DNA of 64,000 bases from UBA830 sp038146925 (GCA_038146925.1 JAYQSP010000011.1:1054001-1118000), one strand, 5' to 3'; counted from the first letter of the stretch, positions 5,352 through 14,950 are shown. The notes: generated from the sequence alone by a model not told the origin. Translations and numbers: made by a program.

Positions 5352-6341
5352 ATGTCGCGCGACGGCAAGGCAGCCGAAGCCCAACGGACCGGATATCCGG
5401 GCGACCGGTCGAAGCAAAGGATTGCCGTGCTGTTGCCATGCCTCAATGAGGCAGCGGCAATCGGACATGTCGTCGAAGAGTTTCGCAACGCCCTGCCGGA
5501 TGCCGATATTTTCGTCTACGACAATGCGTCCACTGACGATACAGCCGCCGTTGCCGCCAAGGCAGGCGCCATTGTACGGAATGAACCGGCACGCGGGAAA
5601 GGGTATGTCGTACGCCGCATGTTTGCCGATATCGATGCTGATATTTATCTGATGGCCGACGGCGATGGCACTTACGATGCGGCAAGCGCGCCCCGATTGA
5701 TCGACGCGATGCTTGCCGGGCCTTTCGACATGGTGGTCGGAATACGCGAGGACATCGGGGCCGTTTCACGCAGCGGACATGCTTTTGGTAACCGCGTGTT
5801 TAACAGGCTTCTCACCGGTTTTTTTGGACGCGGGTTCGAAGACATTTTTTCCGGCTATCGCGTGTTTTCGAACAGGTTCGCGAAGACGTTTCCCGCGTCG
5901 GCCACGGGATTCGAAATCGAGACGGAAATGTCCGTCCATGCGCTGGAGCTTCAGATTCCCGTATGCGAGATCAGCCTTCCGTATCGCGACCGTATAGACG
6001 GCGGACAGAGCAAGCTCCACACCTACAAGGACGGGCTGCGGATACTCTGGAAAATGATCCTGCTGCTTAAAGACGTGCGCCCGATGTTTTTTTTTACAAG
6101 CATCGCCGCGGCTTTTTTCATCTTGTCCGTCGGCCTGGCCACGCCCATTTTAATAGAATTCATCGAGACGGGGCTGGTGCCCCGCTTCCCGACGGCTATT
6201 CTGGCCAGCGCGATCGGAATTCTCGGGTTTATCAGCCTGACATCCGGGGTCATCCTCGACAGCGTGGCACGCGGCAACCGGAAAATTAAGCGGATGCTTT
6301 TTTTGACCGCGGGGTCGGCGCCCCGGTCCCCCGACGTCTGA
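5352..6341 (+). CDS. Family 2 glycosyltransferase, polyprenyl-phosphate type
   Basis: About 329 residues. The GT-A fold begins at RIAVLLPCLNEAAAIGHVVE; the nucleotide-sugar and metal site is DGDGTYDA, with the catalytic region FEDIFSGYRVFSNRF. Two hydrophobic segments near the C-terminus (FFFTSIAAAFFILSVGLATP and AILASAIGILGFISLTSGVI) anchor it in the inner membrane. This layout resembles dolichol- or undecaprenyl-phosphate mannosyl/glucosyl transferases that charge a lipid carrier for the periplasm. ATG at 5352 follows AGGGGGG; a GTG at 5334 is possible. It is convergent with the membrane protein at 6353, a plausible lipid-sugar user. Confidence 0.85.
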   Translation: MSRDGKAAEAQRTGYPGDRSKQRIAVLLPCLNEAAAIGHVVEEFRNALPDADIFVYDNASTDDTAAVAAKAGAIVRNEPARGKGYVVRRMFADIDADIYLMADGDGTYDAASAPRLIDAMLAGPFDMVVGIREDIGAVSRSGHAFGNRVFNRLLTGFFGRGFEDIFSGYRVFSNRFAKTFPASATGFEIETEMSVHALELQIPVCEISLPYRDRIDGGQSKLHTYKDGLRILWKMILLLKDVRPMFFFTSIAAAFFILSVGLATPILIEFIETGLVPRFPTAILASAIGILGFISLTSGVILDSVARGNRKIKRMLFLTAGSAPRSPDV

Positions 6342-6352
6342 ACCGATATTGC

Positions 6353-8260
6353 TCAGTCGGGCAGGCTGTATGGATCGGTGTACCCGTCATACGGCCAGAA
6401 TTTTTCTATCCGCCAGGTGTTGTCATCCGATCTTGCGACGAGAGTAGAACCGTCGTCGCGAATTTCGGGCAGGCCCAACCCGGCTGCGTACCAACCCGCT
6501 GTCTGATGAATCCAGACGTGACTGATGCCGTGCCGTTCAAGCCGCGGTGCCAGTTCCGACCACGAGGACGTGCCGGAACTGATCCGGTAAATAAATCCTG
6601 GCGCCGGATTGAAGGGCGAAAAGCCCAGAACTTCGTATCTGAGGATCAGGTCTGCGAAACCCTGTCCTTTCGGGTCGAAAACCGCGAGCGTTGCATCCAC
6701 CGGAATTATCGTCGCCATGTCCTGGCCAGCCATGCGCATGTGCGTTATCTGCGGCCGGATATCGATGCGAATTTTATAATTGAACGCGATGGGTGCAATC
6801 ACGACCCCGAGGATCAGAAGAGCGGACAGAATGACTCGCAGCCGAGTTAGATTAGCGAGAAGGGGGGCGAATTTACTTTTGTAAAGCATTCCAAGCGCGA
6901 TCGCCGCGGTCAGCGCACCGAGCAGGCCAAGTTGTACGTTGTAACGCCAGAAGCTCGCCGCGCGGCTACCCTCATATGCACCGAATGCGGCGATATACAT
7001 CACCCAGAGAAAAAACCAGTAGCCCAGAAAAACAGCGCCCGTTACGAAGAGAAGACGTCCGTATCTTCCGCCCCGTCCGGTAAAGAATGCCCATAGACCG
7101 GCGATAGAGATCGCCAGCATCATGCCAAAATAAGCGCCCTTCTTCGAGGCGATCGTGAGCATCCGGGCCAAGATGTCGAATGCCCGATCATCCAGCCACT
7201 GGTCTCTGGCGAGTAGTGAAAATTCACCGCCGGAAATATGCTCGGCAACATGGAACCGCCAGCTCAGGTAAACGACCATTGGCAGGGTCAGCATAACCGG
7301 CAGGCACACGAGGAATTTACGGATGCTAATGTCCGGATCGCGCAGCACGATGGCGAGTCCCGCCAGCAGCAACAGGACCAGCAGGACCAAATTCGTTTGT
7401 TTGACGTTGATGAAAAGCGCACACGCCAAGGCGAATTGCCAGGCAAGGGTTAGGGAATTTCCGGCGCCTTCTGCCAAGTCGTTTAAAATGCGCCAGACCA
7501 GAACCCCCAGAGCGCCCATAAGTACGGCCGTCGCGGTATCGGCATAGGCGGTGAAGACTAGTTTTTGAACAAACGTAGTGCTGAGAACGGTAACGCCCAG
7601 TAGACCAACTGCCGCCACAAACCAGCCTTTCATTTGAGAAGCGGGAGTGCCGCTGCCGGTACCCACCATGGCAACGTATACAGGCGCCAGAATCAAGAGT
7701 AACAGAACGTTGCCGAACGCGACGCCCATTTCTACGAACGTGCCGCTCGGGTATGAGATTAGATAGGCGAATAGTTGATTCCCGTGAGGATAGGCGGGAA
7801 AAACCGATGGTGAATCCGGTAGGCCGTTCTGAGGAAAAGCTTCGAACTTATATATGAAAAGTGAATTGAACAGCCATTGGGAGAATTCGTCCCACTGGGA
7901 GGCCTGCATCGCGCTGACGGTTACAAGGACCGGGAGGGCAAGCGCAAAGGTTCTGGCCAACAAACCGAAATGAAGTTTTTGGGTTGCCATAGGCCTGTCG
8001 CGCCGCCAGATCACTAGTGCGGAAAGAGGAACGCACAACCAGAAACCGATGGCCATCCAGGAAAACGGAATGTCGGTCAGTACGCCAAGCACGGTCATGC
8101 TTCCCGTCACAGCACCGAAGCCAGTAAAAACGTCGAATAACGGGTCGCGCCTGGAGCCGGAGAGGGCGCCCCCGACCGCGGCAAAACCCGCCATTGTCAT
8201 AATGGCGAGCGCCATATGGATGGCTTGTGCCGCGCTGGGCAGATATTGAGCTAACTCCAT
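6353..8260 (-). CDS. Polytopic membrane protein, GT-C-like
   Basis: 635 residues with roughly a dozen hydrophobic segments to about residue 500, then a soluble C-terminal part. WDEFSQWLFNSLFIYKFEAF lies in the first large periplasmic loop; an acidic DE pair there is typical of GT-C glycosyltransferases, which use polyprenyl-phosphate sugars. The soluble tail has GISHVWIHQTAGWYAAGLGL. Known GT-C enzymes share this layout, so a role in cell-surface glycan assembly with the neighbouring GT2 is inferred, not shown. It could also be an uncharacterised membrane family. Confidence 0.65.
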   Translation of the reverse strand: MELAQYLPSAAQAIHMALAIMTMAGFAAVGGALSGSRRDPLFDVFTGFGAVTGSMTVLGVLTDIPFSWMAIGFWLCVPLSALVIWRRDRPMATQKLHFGLLARTFALALPVLVTVSAMQASQWDEFSQWLFNSLFIYKFEAFPQNGLPDSPSVFPAYPHGNQLFAYLISYPSGTFVEMGVAFGNVLLLLILAPVYVAMVGTGSGTPASQMKGWFVAAVGLLGVTVLSTTFVQKLVFTAYADTATAVLMGALGVLVWRILNDLAEGAGNSLTLAWQFALACALFINVKQTNLVLLVLLLLAGLAIVLRDPDISIRKFLVCLPVMLTLPMVVYLSWRFHVAEHISGGEFSLLARDQWLDDRAFDILARMLTIASKKGAYFGMMLAISIAGLWAFFTGRGGRYGRLLFVTGAVFLGYWFFLWVMYIAAFGAYEGSRAASFWRYNVQLGLLGALTAAIALGMLYKSKFAPLLANLTRLRVILSALLILGVVIAPIAFNYKIRIDIRPQITHMRMAGQDMATIIPVDATLAVFDPKGQGFADLILRYEVLGFSPFNPAPGFIYRISSGTSSWSELAPRLERHGISHVWIHQTAGWYAAGLGLPEIRDDGSTLVARSDDNTWRIEKFWPYDGYTDPYSLPD

Positions 8261-8563
8261 GCCGTCACAGTTTCATACTCTCTCAGTGCCGATGTGAGGG
8301 CGACTATAAGGAACCGCCCATTTGCCAACAAGCGACCGTCTCCGGGATGCCGCACAGATCGACATCCCGTTTCGACCGAATCTTTGTGTCTGGGCAAAGG
8401 CACCGATATCCCGCGGGTAGGGAAAACAATGAACGATTGGTTAATATCCTTGTGAATCAAAGAGTTTTGGATTTGACGTTACAATTTAGTTGAATTGGCG
8501 AATCGATCCGGCTACTATTGCAACTGTTGACGGGCCAACTATCACGAATCCGTCACATTTCGC
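8261..8563. other. Intergenic, nothing recognised
   Basis: This stretch lies between the start of the GT-C-like gene (minus) and the promoter of the GcrA-like gene (plus). It carries no convincing frame, tRNA or terminator. Both flanking genes are likely to have promoters here. Confidence 0.5.
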
Positions 8564-8592
8564 TTGATAATTTCGCTGCGGCGCACTATTGT
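8564..8592 (+). promoter_or_regulatory. Sigma70-type promoter of the GcrA-like gene
   Basis: TTGATA (8564-8569) and TATTGT (8587-8592) are 17 bases apart and lie about 40 bases before the ATG at 8633. Confidence 0.5.
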
Positions 8593-8632
8593 TTGGGTGC
8601 GTCGCAAAATTCTGCTGAATCGGGTAAGTAAA

Positions 8633-8842
8633 ATGACTAATACAAAACAAAAAGTCCTCAATATCACGCGTCTGTTCAATCATGGACCGTCGCCCTTCCG
8701 CACCTGCCAGTGGCCGTTCGGCGAGCCGGCGACGAAGGAATTCCACTTTTGTGGCGACAAGACGCTTGAAGGCTATTCCTACTGCCCGAAGCATGTCGAA
8801 ATGGCCTATCGCGAGCCGGAACCGCGCCGCAAGGTCGCGTAA
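8633..8842 (+). CDS. Stand-alone GcrA C-terminal domain protein
   Basis: 69 residues. The stretch TCQWPFGEPATKEFHFCGDK and then GYSYCPKHVEMAY matches the conserved zinc-binding C-terminus of GcrA, the alphaproteobacterial cell-cycle regulator, with Cys, Cys, Cys and His as likely ligands. In full GcrA this part contacts the housekeeping sigma factor, and an N-terminal HTH of about 45 residues binds DNA; that HTH is absent here. The protein may modulate sigma70 or compete with full GcrA. ATG at 8633 is preceded by GGTAAG; a TTG at 8564 would sit on the promoter. Confidence 0.75.
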   Translation: MTNTKQKVLNITRLFNHGPSPFRTCQWPFGEPATKEFHFCGDKTLEGYSYCPKHVEMAYREPEPRRKVA

Positions 8843-8900
8843 GCATCCACTTGCCGCGTCGGTCGCTTCGCCGGTCGACCGCAAGGTGAACGATTGATAA

Positions 8901-8930
8901 GCTGCCTCCTATCCGGAGGCAGCTTTCTTT
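8901..8930 (+). terminator. Rho-independent terminator
   Basis: GCTGCCTCC and GGAGGCAGC form a 9-bp perfect stem followed by TTTCTTT. It ends the GcrA-like transcript just before the DUF3891 gene. Confidence 0.8.
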
Positions 8931-8942
8931 CGTGAGGACGCT

Positions 8943-9758
8943 ATGATCGTTCAGACCGCCCCCCAGGGGGCACCCCGCTTCGTCATGCAGATGTCGGAAC
9001 ACACCGCGTTATCCGACCAGTTCGCCGACGCGTTCGGCAATGTGGATTTCGAGCCGGTGGAAGACGATGCGGCACGCTATATCATCGCCAATCACGATGC
9101 CGGCTGGGCCGAACTCGATGCCGAATTCCGCATCGACCCCGAAACCGGCTACCCCTACAACCTGGCGGAAACGCCGTTCGAACTGATCCTGGGAACCAGC
9201 GCCGGTTCGCCGGATTTCAACGAACGGCACCATCCATTCTCCGGCCTGCTGTCAAGCATGCATTCCTGGGGTCTGTACAATGGCAGATACGGTCTGTCCG
9301 ATGTCGTTCTGCTCGACAAGGTGGCCCAACAGAACGTTCCCGCGACGAAAGAAATGCTGGCGGGCGAAGAAGCGCGTCAGGAACGTCTGAAAAGTCTTTT
9401 GCGTGAAAACGCGCATACGGCCGACAAGGTCGAAGAGGAGAACCTGATGCAATCCTACAAACAGCTTCAGTTCTTCGACACCCTCGCGCTCTATTTCAAT
9501 CGCGTCCACGAGGACGACCGCGAACAAGCGGTGTTCACGCATGTCCCCATGTCGGCTGACAGGGACGTAGATGTCACCGTCACCCCGCTGGACGACGGTC
9601 GTTACAAGGTTTCTCCCTGGCCGTTTCGCTCGGGCAGTCTCGACGTGTCGTTCGAGGGACGCTACATGATGCCGGCGCCGTCCGGCACCAACAGCATGCC
9701 CGAGGCGTCGACGCTGCCGGTCGAAAAACAGATCGTCACGCTGACGACAGCCGACTAG
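8943..9758 (+). CDS. DUF3891 family protein
   Basis: 271 residues, cytoplasmic. ARYIIANHDAGWAELDAEFR, DPETGYPYNLAETPFE and a later SSMHSWGLYN segment follow the DUF3891 pattern, with conserved His, Asp and Trp that suggest a metal or polar active site related to HD-like helical hydrolases. The reaction is unknown. GAGGA lies before the ATG. It begins 12 bases past a terminator, so it probably starts its own unit with the isomerase and Nudix genes. Confidence 0.7.
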   Translation: MIVQTAPQGAPRFVMQMSEHTALSDQFADAFGNVDFEPVEDDAARYIIANHDAGWAELDAEFRIDPETGYPYNLAETPFELILGTSAGSPDFNERHHPFSGLLSSMHSWGLYNGRYGLSDVVLLDKVAQQNVPATKEMLAGEEARQERLKSLLRENAHTADKVEEENLMQSYKQLQFFDTLALYFNRVHEDDREQAVFTHVPMSADRDVDVTVTPLDDGRYKVSPWPFRSGSLDVSFEGRYMMPAPSGTNSMPEASTLPVEKQIVTLTTAD

Positions 9759-9783
9759 CCGTACCGCATAATCGTTAGAAAAG

Positions 9784-10827
9784 ATGACTTCCGATATCGA
9801 GCGCCGAAAGCGCGCCCACATCGATACCGTCCTGACCGAGGACGTCGGCGCCAAGGGCGTCACGACCGGGTTCGAAAAGCTGTATTTCGAGCATGTCGCG
9901 CTGCCCGAGATCGATCTCGATGCCGTCGATACGCGGTGTTCGGTGTTCGGAAAAGAATTAGCCGCGCCTTTGCTGATCTCCAGCATGACGGGCGGTACCG
10001 ATATTGCGCGCAACATCAACCGGCACCTTGCGGAGGCAGCCCAGGACATGGGGATCGCGATGGGGGTCGGGTCGCAGCGCGCGGCGATCGTCGACCCGGT
10101 TTTTGCGGATACTTTCAGTGTCCGGTCCGTCGCGCCGGATATACTTCTGTTCGCGAACCTGGGCGCGGTTCAGTTCAATTACGGATTTACGGCGGATGAT
10201 GCCCGAAAGGCGGTCGAGATGATCGGCGCGGATGCGCTGTTTCTGCACCTGAATCCTTTGCAGGAAGCGGTCCAGGCGGAAGGGGACCGGAACTGGGCCG
10301 GGGTGTTGCGGAAGATCGGCGAACTGACATCCGCGCTGGACGTGCCCATCGTGGTAAAGGAGGTCGGCAACGGGATATCCGGCTCATTGGCGCGTCGTCT
10401 TGCGGATTTAGGGGTGGCGGGGATAGACGTCGCCGGAGCCGGTGGAACGAGCTGGAGCGAAGTCGAAGCGCACCGCCAGGATGACGATTGGATGCGCCGG
10501 GTCGCGCATAGCTTCGCGGGATGGGGGATCCCGACCGCCCGGGCGCTGATCGATGTCCGATCTTCCTTGCCGGACTTATCTGTCATCGCATCCGGCGGAA
10601 TCCGGACCGGGATAGACGCGGCGAAGGCGGTCAGGTTGGGAGCCGACCTGGTCGGGATGGCTGCGCCGGCGCTCGGATCTGCAACCGAGACGGCGAAATC
10701 GGTGGAAGATAAAATGTCCGCAGTGACGGAAGAGTTGAGGATTGCGATGTTTTGTACGGGAAGCCCCGATATTGCCGCCCTGCGGCGGGCAGTCCTGCGT
10801 AAAGTCGCTGATGGAGAAAAAATATGA
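9784..10827 (+). CDS. fni: Isopentenyl-diphosphate delta-isomerase, type 2
   Basis: 347 residues, the usual length of this FMN- and NADPH-dependent enzyme. It interconverts isopentenyl and dimethylallyl diphosphate in isoprenoid synthesis. RKRAHIDTVL at the start, PLLISSMTGGTD, GVGSQRAA, LHLNPLQEAVQ (with the catalytic Gln), VVKEVGNGIS and IASGGIRTGIDAAKAVRLGA (FMN phosphate site) are family signatures. The stop overlaps the Nudix start in ATGA, so the two are translationally coupled. Confidence 0.93.
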   Translation: MTSDIERRKRAHIDTVLTEDVGAKGVTTGFEKLYFEHVALPEIDLDAVDTRCSVFGKELAAPLLISSMTGGTDIARNINRHLAEAAQDMGIAMGVGSQRAAIVDPVFADTFSVRSVAPDILLFANLGAVQFNYGFTADDARKAVEMIGADALFLHLNPLQEAVQAEGDRNWAGVLRKIGELTSALDVPIVVKEVGNGISGSLARRLADLGVAGIDVAGAGGTSWSEVEAHRQDDDWMRRVAHSFAGWGIPTARALIDVRSSLPDLSVIASGGIRTGIDAAKAVRLGADLVGMAAPALGSATETAKSVEDKMSAVTEELRIAMFCTGSPDIAALRRAVLRKVADGEKI

Positions 10828-11546
10828 CGCGGAGTACGCGGACGCCTCCGCCGCAACCTGTTCGGGAAGAAGGCGCGAAAGCGGTTCGTCCGTCGGATGC
10901 GGCGACGATCATTATATGGCGCAAGCAGCGGCGGCGCGTGGAAGTCCTGATGGGCGAACGTCACCGCGCGCACAAATTTCTGCCCCATCGCTACGTCTTT
11001 CCGGGGGGGCGGGTCGACGGGCAGGATGCCCGCATCCGGACCGCCAGCGAAATGCACCCCGCCGTCGAAGCCCAGCTAGCCCGTACGACTCCGCAGGGGC
11101 GTGGCCGATCCATCGCCGTGGCGGCGATCCGCGAGACCTTCGAGGAAACAGGCCTGATCATCGGCGAACCCGATCCCTTGCCCCATCGACCGCCGCCCAA
11201 GGGGTGGGATCGTTTTTTTGGCGCCGGATATGCGCCGGCGCTGGACCGGCTGGAATATATCGCACGCGCTGTTACACCCGTGTTTCGACCGATGCGTTTC
11301 GATGCCCGTTTTTTCATGGTGGAGGCGGAAGGTGTCGTCGGAGATCTTCAGGGATCCGGCGAGCTGGAGAACCTGGACTGGATTCCTATTGAAGAGACAC
11401 AGGAATTCGAGCTTGCGAACGTGACCCGCAACGTCCTTGCCTACGCAGAGAAACTGATCGAAGAACCGCCGCGGCAGTCGGTCAGCAGGAAGATTCCTTA
11501 CTTCAAACACCTGCGCGGCGGGCGGCACGTCCTGGTCATGCAATAG
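10824..11546 (+). CDS. Nudix hydrolase (240 aa)
   Basis: The Nudix box is split by an insertion: PGGRVDGQ then, about 35 residues later, AAIRETFEETGLIIGE, giving the RExxEExG metal-binding core. This layout occurs in Nudix enzymes resembling NUDT7/NUDT19-like pyrophosphatases that act on CoA or other nucleotide derivatives. The substrate is unknown. It overlaps fni by 4 bases. Confidence 0.8.
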   Translation: MTRSTRTPPPQPVREEGAKAVRPSDAATIIIWRKQRRRVEVLMGERHRAHKFLPHRYVFPGGRVDGQDARIRTASEMHPAVEAQLARTTPQGRGRSIAVAAIRETFEETGLIIGEPDPLPHRPPPKGWDRFFGAGYAPALDRLEYIARAVTPVFRPMRFDARFFMVEAEGVVGDLQGSGELENLDWIPIEETQEFELANVTRNVLAYAEKLIEEPPRQSVSRKIPYFKHLRGGRHVLVMQ

Positions 11547-11602
11547 GCTTAATCGCGCAGGCGGGGGAGTGGAGACGGCCGGTACTGCACCGCGTTGGCG
11601 GT

Positions 11603-12367
11603 TTACAAGTGCATGACTTCCGGTTTCTGCGCGGCCAGTTTTCTCAGCAGAAACGTCCAGCCGCGTCCGAACATCTTTTCGTTGAAAAGATATTCCTTCG
11701 TACGCCGGCTGCCATCGGCCGACGGCGGCGACAACGTACCCGCGGCCATCGCCATCAGCTGCATTTCGGATTCCTTTTCCATTGTATCCGCGAGGATCAC
11801 CGCGGCGGGTATCGACGGCGCGGCGGTCAGCAGGCCGTGGTTCTTGAGGACCATGCAGGACCTGTCGCCCAACGCGTGCGCCATCGCGGATCCCGGTTCC
11901 TTGCCCAGCGCGACGCCGTCGTCCTCGTCGAACAGGACGCATTCGTCATAGAGCCGCGCGCCGCCCTGAGTCAGGACGGTGATGTTTTCTCCGGTCGCGC
12001 TCAGCGCCGTGACGTGTTTCGCATGCGTGTGCAGAATGCAGGTCACGTCGGGCCGCGCCATATAGATACGGGTGTGAATGTGCAGGGTGGGATTGATGTC
12101 GACGTTTTCGCCGGACAGAACGTTCAGTTCGAAGTAGGCTTCGTGGATCAGATCGGGCGTGACTTCGCCGAAGCCGAAATTGTGAACGTGAACCAGAAAC
12201 GTTTCCGATCCCGGCAGACGCGCGGTCAGATGGCTTCCCATGCCGCTCGGCTGGCCCAGCATGTCGACGACGTGAAACGCGAAAAGCAGGTCCTGGCGCA
12301 GTTTTTCCTTCCGGTCGTGGGGATCGACTTCGCGGATTGACGGCATTCTGACGATCTGACCGCTCAT
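11603..12367 (-). CDS. Class II aldolase/adducin family protein
   Basis: 254 residues. The zinc-site histidines are visible in LHIHTRI and ILHTHAKHV, and a third in KNHGLL. The fold is that of fuculose- or ribulose-phosphate aldolases. Family members of this kind may act on non-phosphorylated hydroxy acids or as decarboxylases or epimerases, so the substrate cannot be named. It faces the Nudix gene tail to tail and stands alone upstream of the DUF2794 gene on the same strand. Confidence 0.8.
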   Translation of the reverse strand: MSGQIVRMPSIREVDPHDRKEKLRQDLLFAFHVVDMLGQPSGMGSHLTARLPGSETFLVHVHNFGFGEVTPDLIHEAYFELNVLSGENVDINPTLHIHTRIYMARPDVTCILHTHAKHVTALSATGENITVLTQGGARLYDECVLFDEDDGVALGKEPGSAMAHALGDRSCMVLKNHGLLTAAPSIPAAVILADTMEKESEMQLMAMAAGTLSPPSADGSRRTKEYLFNEKMFGRGWTFLLRKLAAQKPEVMHL

Positions 12368-12400
12368 GGTCTGCCTCCGGTTGTTAGCGGCGTTCGGGGC

Positions 12401-12799
12401 CTACTTGCTGACCAGTTTCAGCTTTCGCTTGAGGACCGACAGGGCATCGGTCAGTGACGCGCTGCGTTTCAGGCGTTCGCGGCCGTGATAAACGAGGTAT
12501 TCGAGTTTACTGCCCGACGTCTTGCGCTTGATGACCGTAAAGGATGGCTGTCGGCTGTTGTTGCGGTATATCAGGAACGCCGCCATCGTCGGATCGTGGC
12601 GAATGGCGTAGTCCTTCCATTCGCCGCTCATCACCCGCCGGCTGTAAACCGACAACAACTGGTCGAATTCTTTTTTGTTAAAACAGATATCGGGCTGGAT
12701 ACGCCGGTTGGCGTTCTTGTAGTCGGCGAGGCGGACAACGGTAGACATGCGTGTCGGCGGCATCCCATGTTTCTCGAATACGCTATTGATTATCCCCAT
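12401..12799 (-). CDS. DUF2794 domain protein
   Basis: 132 residues. The core FNKKEFDQLLSVYSRRVMSG followed by EWKDYAI and FLIYRNNSRQPSFTVIKRK is the DUF2794 pattern, a family seen almost only in alphaproteobacteria and of unknown function. An in-frame ATG at 12748 (MSTVVRLADY) could be the true start, since the first 17 residues look unlike the family. This family is one of the clues to the host lineage. Confidence 0.75.
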   Translation of the reverse strand: MGIINSVFEKHGMPPTRMSTVVRLADYKNANRRIQPDICFNKKEFDQLLSVYSRRVMSGEWKDYAIRHDPTMAAFLIYRNNSRQPSFTVIKRKTSGSKLEYLVYHGRERLKRSASLTDALSVLKRKLKLVSK

Positions 12800-12951
12800 T
12801 TGACGGGGTTCGTCCAGTCACACCGGCCGATATGTCGCGATCAGATTCGTTCGGCCTAAATAATTAATACACAAGCCTAATTTGGGATTTGCCTCGGTTT
12901 GGTACCGTCGGTATCTTAGCCGCCATTTCCCGAAATCTGCGGAGCGGCCCT

Positions 12952-13605
12952 GTGGGCGATATTTTTCGCGAAGTCGACGAAGAACTAAAGCAAGAACGCT
13001 ACGAGAAACTGTGGCGCCAATACCGCTGGTATATCATAGGCGCCGCCGTCGTGGCGGTTGCTGCCGTTGCCGCTTGGCAGGCATGGAACACCTACCAGAC
13101 CAGCCAGCGTCACGCGGAAGGACAACGGTTTGCCGCCGCTGCGGCGCTCCTTCTGGACGGCAAATCGGCGGAAGCCGCCGACGCATTTTCGTCTCTCGCC
13201 CAGGATGCGTCATCGGGGTACGGCATACTGTCGCGCTTCTATCAGGCATCCATCGCATCAAAGGCCGGCAATGCCGTGCAGTCGATCGAAATCTACGACC
13301 GGATCGCCGAGGATTCCTCTGCGCCGGACTCGATGCGCGGACTGGCGACGGTACTGGCGACCTTGCAGGCGCTCAAAGTACCATCCATCGATGCGGCCAC
13401 AATCCGCAACAGGATCCAGCCCATGGCGAACGCCGGACAGCCTTATCGCCACGCAGCGCTCGAAATACTCGCGCTGACGGCGCAGCGGGAAGGGGACATC
13501 GATGCGGCTCGGGCCAACTATCGCGCCATCGTCGACGATCCTGCCGCTGCTACGGGGATTCGCACCCGGGCGGCGCAGATGCTGAACATCCTGGGTGCCT
13601 CCTAA
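12952..13605 (+). CDS. YfgM-like TPR protein, single membrane anchor
   Basis: 217 residues from a GTG preceded by GGAG. The cytoplasmic stretch VGDIFREVDEELKQERYEKL is followed by one membrane helix (about residues 28-48) and a helical-repeat domain with TPR-like AEGQRFAAAAALLLDGKSAE. YfgM in E. coli sits in the inner membrane near SecYEG and periplasmic chaperones. Location just before bamB and der mirrors the E. coli yfgM-bamB-der order. A longer start at 12889 lacks support. Confidence 0.8.
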   Translation: MGDIFREVDEELKQERYEKLWRQYRWYIIGAAVVAVAAVAAWQAWNTYQTSQRHAEGQRFAAAAALLLDGKSAEAADAFSSLAQDASSGYGILSRFYQASIASKAGNAVQSIEIYDRIAEDSSAPDSMRGLATVLATLQALKVPSIDAATIRNRIQPMANAGQPYRHAALEILALTAQREGDIDAARANYRAIVDDPAAATGIRTRAAQMLNILGAS

Positions 13606-13618
13606 CCGGGGCGGATTG

Positions 13619-14950
13619 ATGATGCCGCTCCCTAATTTCGCCAGAATTGCCGTCGTCGCCGCATCGGTGTTGCTGTTGGCCGGGTGTGGAAGCTGGTTCG
13701 GCGGTACCGCCGAAAAACCGCTTGAAGGCGAACGGATCGACGTTTTGCGCGGCGGCAGCAATCTTCAAACCGACCGCAGAATCAGGGATCTGGATGTTCT
13801 GTTGCCGCGACCGGAAGTGAACGCGGACTGGCCGCAGGCTGGCGGGTATCCCAATCATGCCATGCATCATCTTGCGGCGTCGGGTCCGCTTGCCGAAATC
13901 TGGAGTACAGATATCGGTGAAGGGACCAACGATGAGGCCCAGCTGCTGGCCGAGCCAATCATCGCCGGCGACCGCATATACACCGTGGACGCAGAGGCGG
14001 AAGTCAGTGCATTCGACGCGAAATCGGGAAATCGCATCTGGCAGGTTGAACTATCCAAGGACGACGACGACGAGGGCATTCTGGGCGGGGGACTCGCCTT
14101 CGAAGACGGACGTCTTTTCGCGACGACCGGCTTTGCGGATGTCATCGCACTGGACGCCAAGAACGGTCGCGAAATCTGGCGAAAACGGCTGAACGGTCCG
14201 ATCCGCGCCGCGCCGACCGTCTGGGCGGGCAGGGTTTTCGTGGTAACGACGAACAACGAGCTGTTCGCGCTTGCCGCCGACGACGGACGCGAGCTCTGGA
14301 CCCATGCCGGTTTGAGCGAGGTTGCCGGCCTGGTCGGCGCCGCACCACCCGCTGTCGATGGGGGCGTGGTCGTGGTTCCGTATTCGTCCGGCGAAGTGGC
14401 CGCGCTAAGGGTGGAAAACGGCCGCCAGGTCTGGATAGAATCGCTGACAGCGCTGCGGCGGTCCGACGCCGTGACCGCGATATCGCATATACGGGGGCGC
14501 CCGGTTATAGACCGCGGTATTGTATATATCGTGGGCAACAGCAACCGGACGGCTGCCGTGGATTTGCGGACCGGGACACGCTTGTGGGAAGTTCCCATCG
14601 GCGGGAGCAACGGCGCCTGGGTGGCCGGCGATTTTATCTATGTTCTGACCCGCGACGCGGAACTCGTCTGCCTGACCCGCCGCGGCGGGCGCGTGCGCTG
14701 GATCTCGCAGCTTCCCCGGTTCGAAGACGAGGAAGACCAGGAAGATCCGATCCTGTGGTCCGGTCCCGTGCTGGCCGGCGACAGGCTGCTGGTCGGCAGC
14801 TCCGACGAACAAATCTGGTCGGTATCTCCTTACACCGGAAAGATACTCGGCCGGATCGACGTATCGGGACCGGTGCTGATTTCACCTGTTGTTGCCCGCG
14901 AGACGGTTTACGTGCTGACCGACGAAGCGGACCTTATCGCTTTTCGCTGA
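13619..14950 (+). CDS. bamB: Outer membrane assembly lipoprotein BamB
   Basis: 443 residues. The signal peptide ends in a lipobox (VLLLAGC) with Cys at about residue 22. An eight-bladed PQQ-type beta-propeller follows, with repeats such as AKSGNRIWQVELSKD, AKNGREIWRKRL and RTGTRLWEVPIGG. BamB is a periplasm-facing lipoprotein of the Bam complex that helps BamA insert outer-membrane beta barrels. Two adjacent ATG codons are possible starts. It starts 13 bases after the yfgM-like stop and is followed closely by der. Confidence 0.9.
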   Translation: MMPLPNFARIAVVAASVLLLAGCGSWFGGTAEKPLEGERIDVLRGGSNLQTDRRIRDLDVLLPRPEVNADWPQAGGYPNHAMHHLAASGPLAEIWSTDIGEGTNDEAQLLAEPIIAGDRIYTVDAEAEVSAFDAKSGNRIWQVELSKDDDDEGILGGGLAFEDGRLFATTGFADVIALDAKNGREIWRKRLNGPIRAAPTVWAGRVFVVTTNNELFALAADDGRELWTHAGLSEVAGLVGAAPPAVDGGVVVVPYSSGEVAALRVENGRQVWIESLTALRRSDAVTAISHIRGRPVIDRGIVYIVGNSNRTAAVDLRTGTRLWEVPIGGSNGAWVAGDFIYVLTRDAELVCLTRRGGRVRWISQLPRFEDEEDQEDPILWSGPVLAGDRLLVGSSDEQIWSVSPYTGKILGRIDVSGPVLISPVVARETVYVLTDEADLIAFR

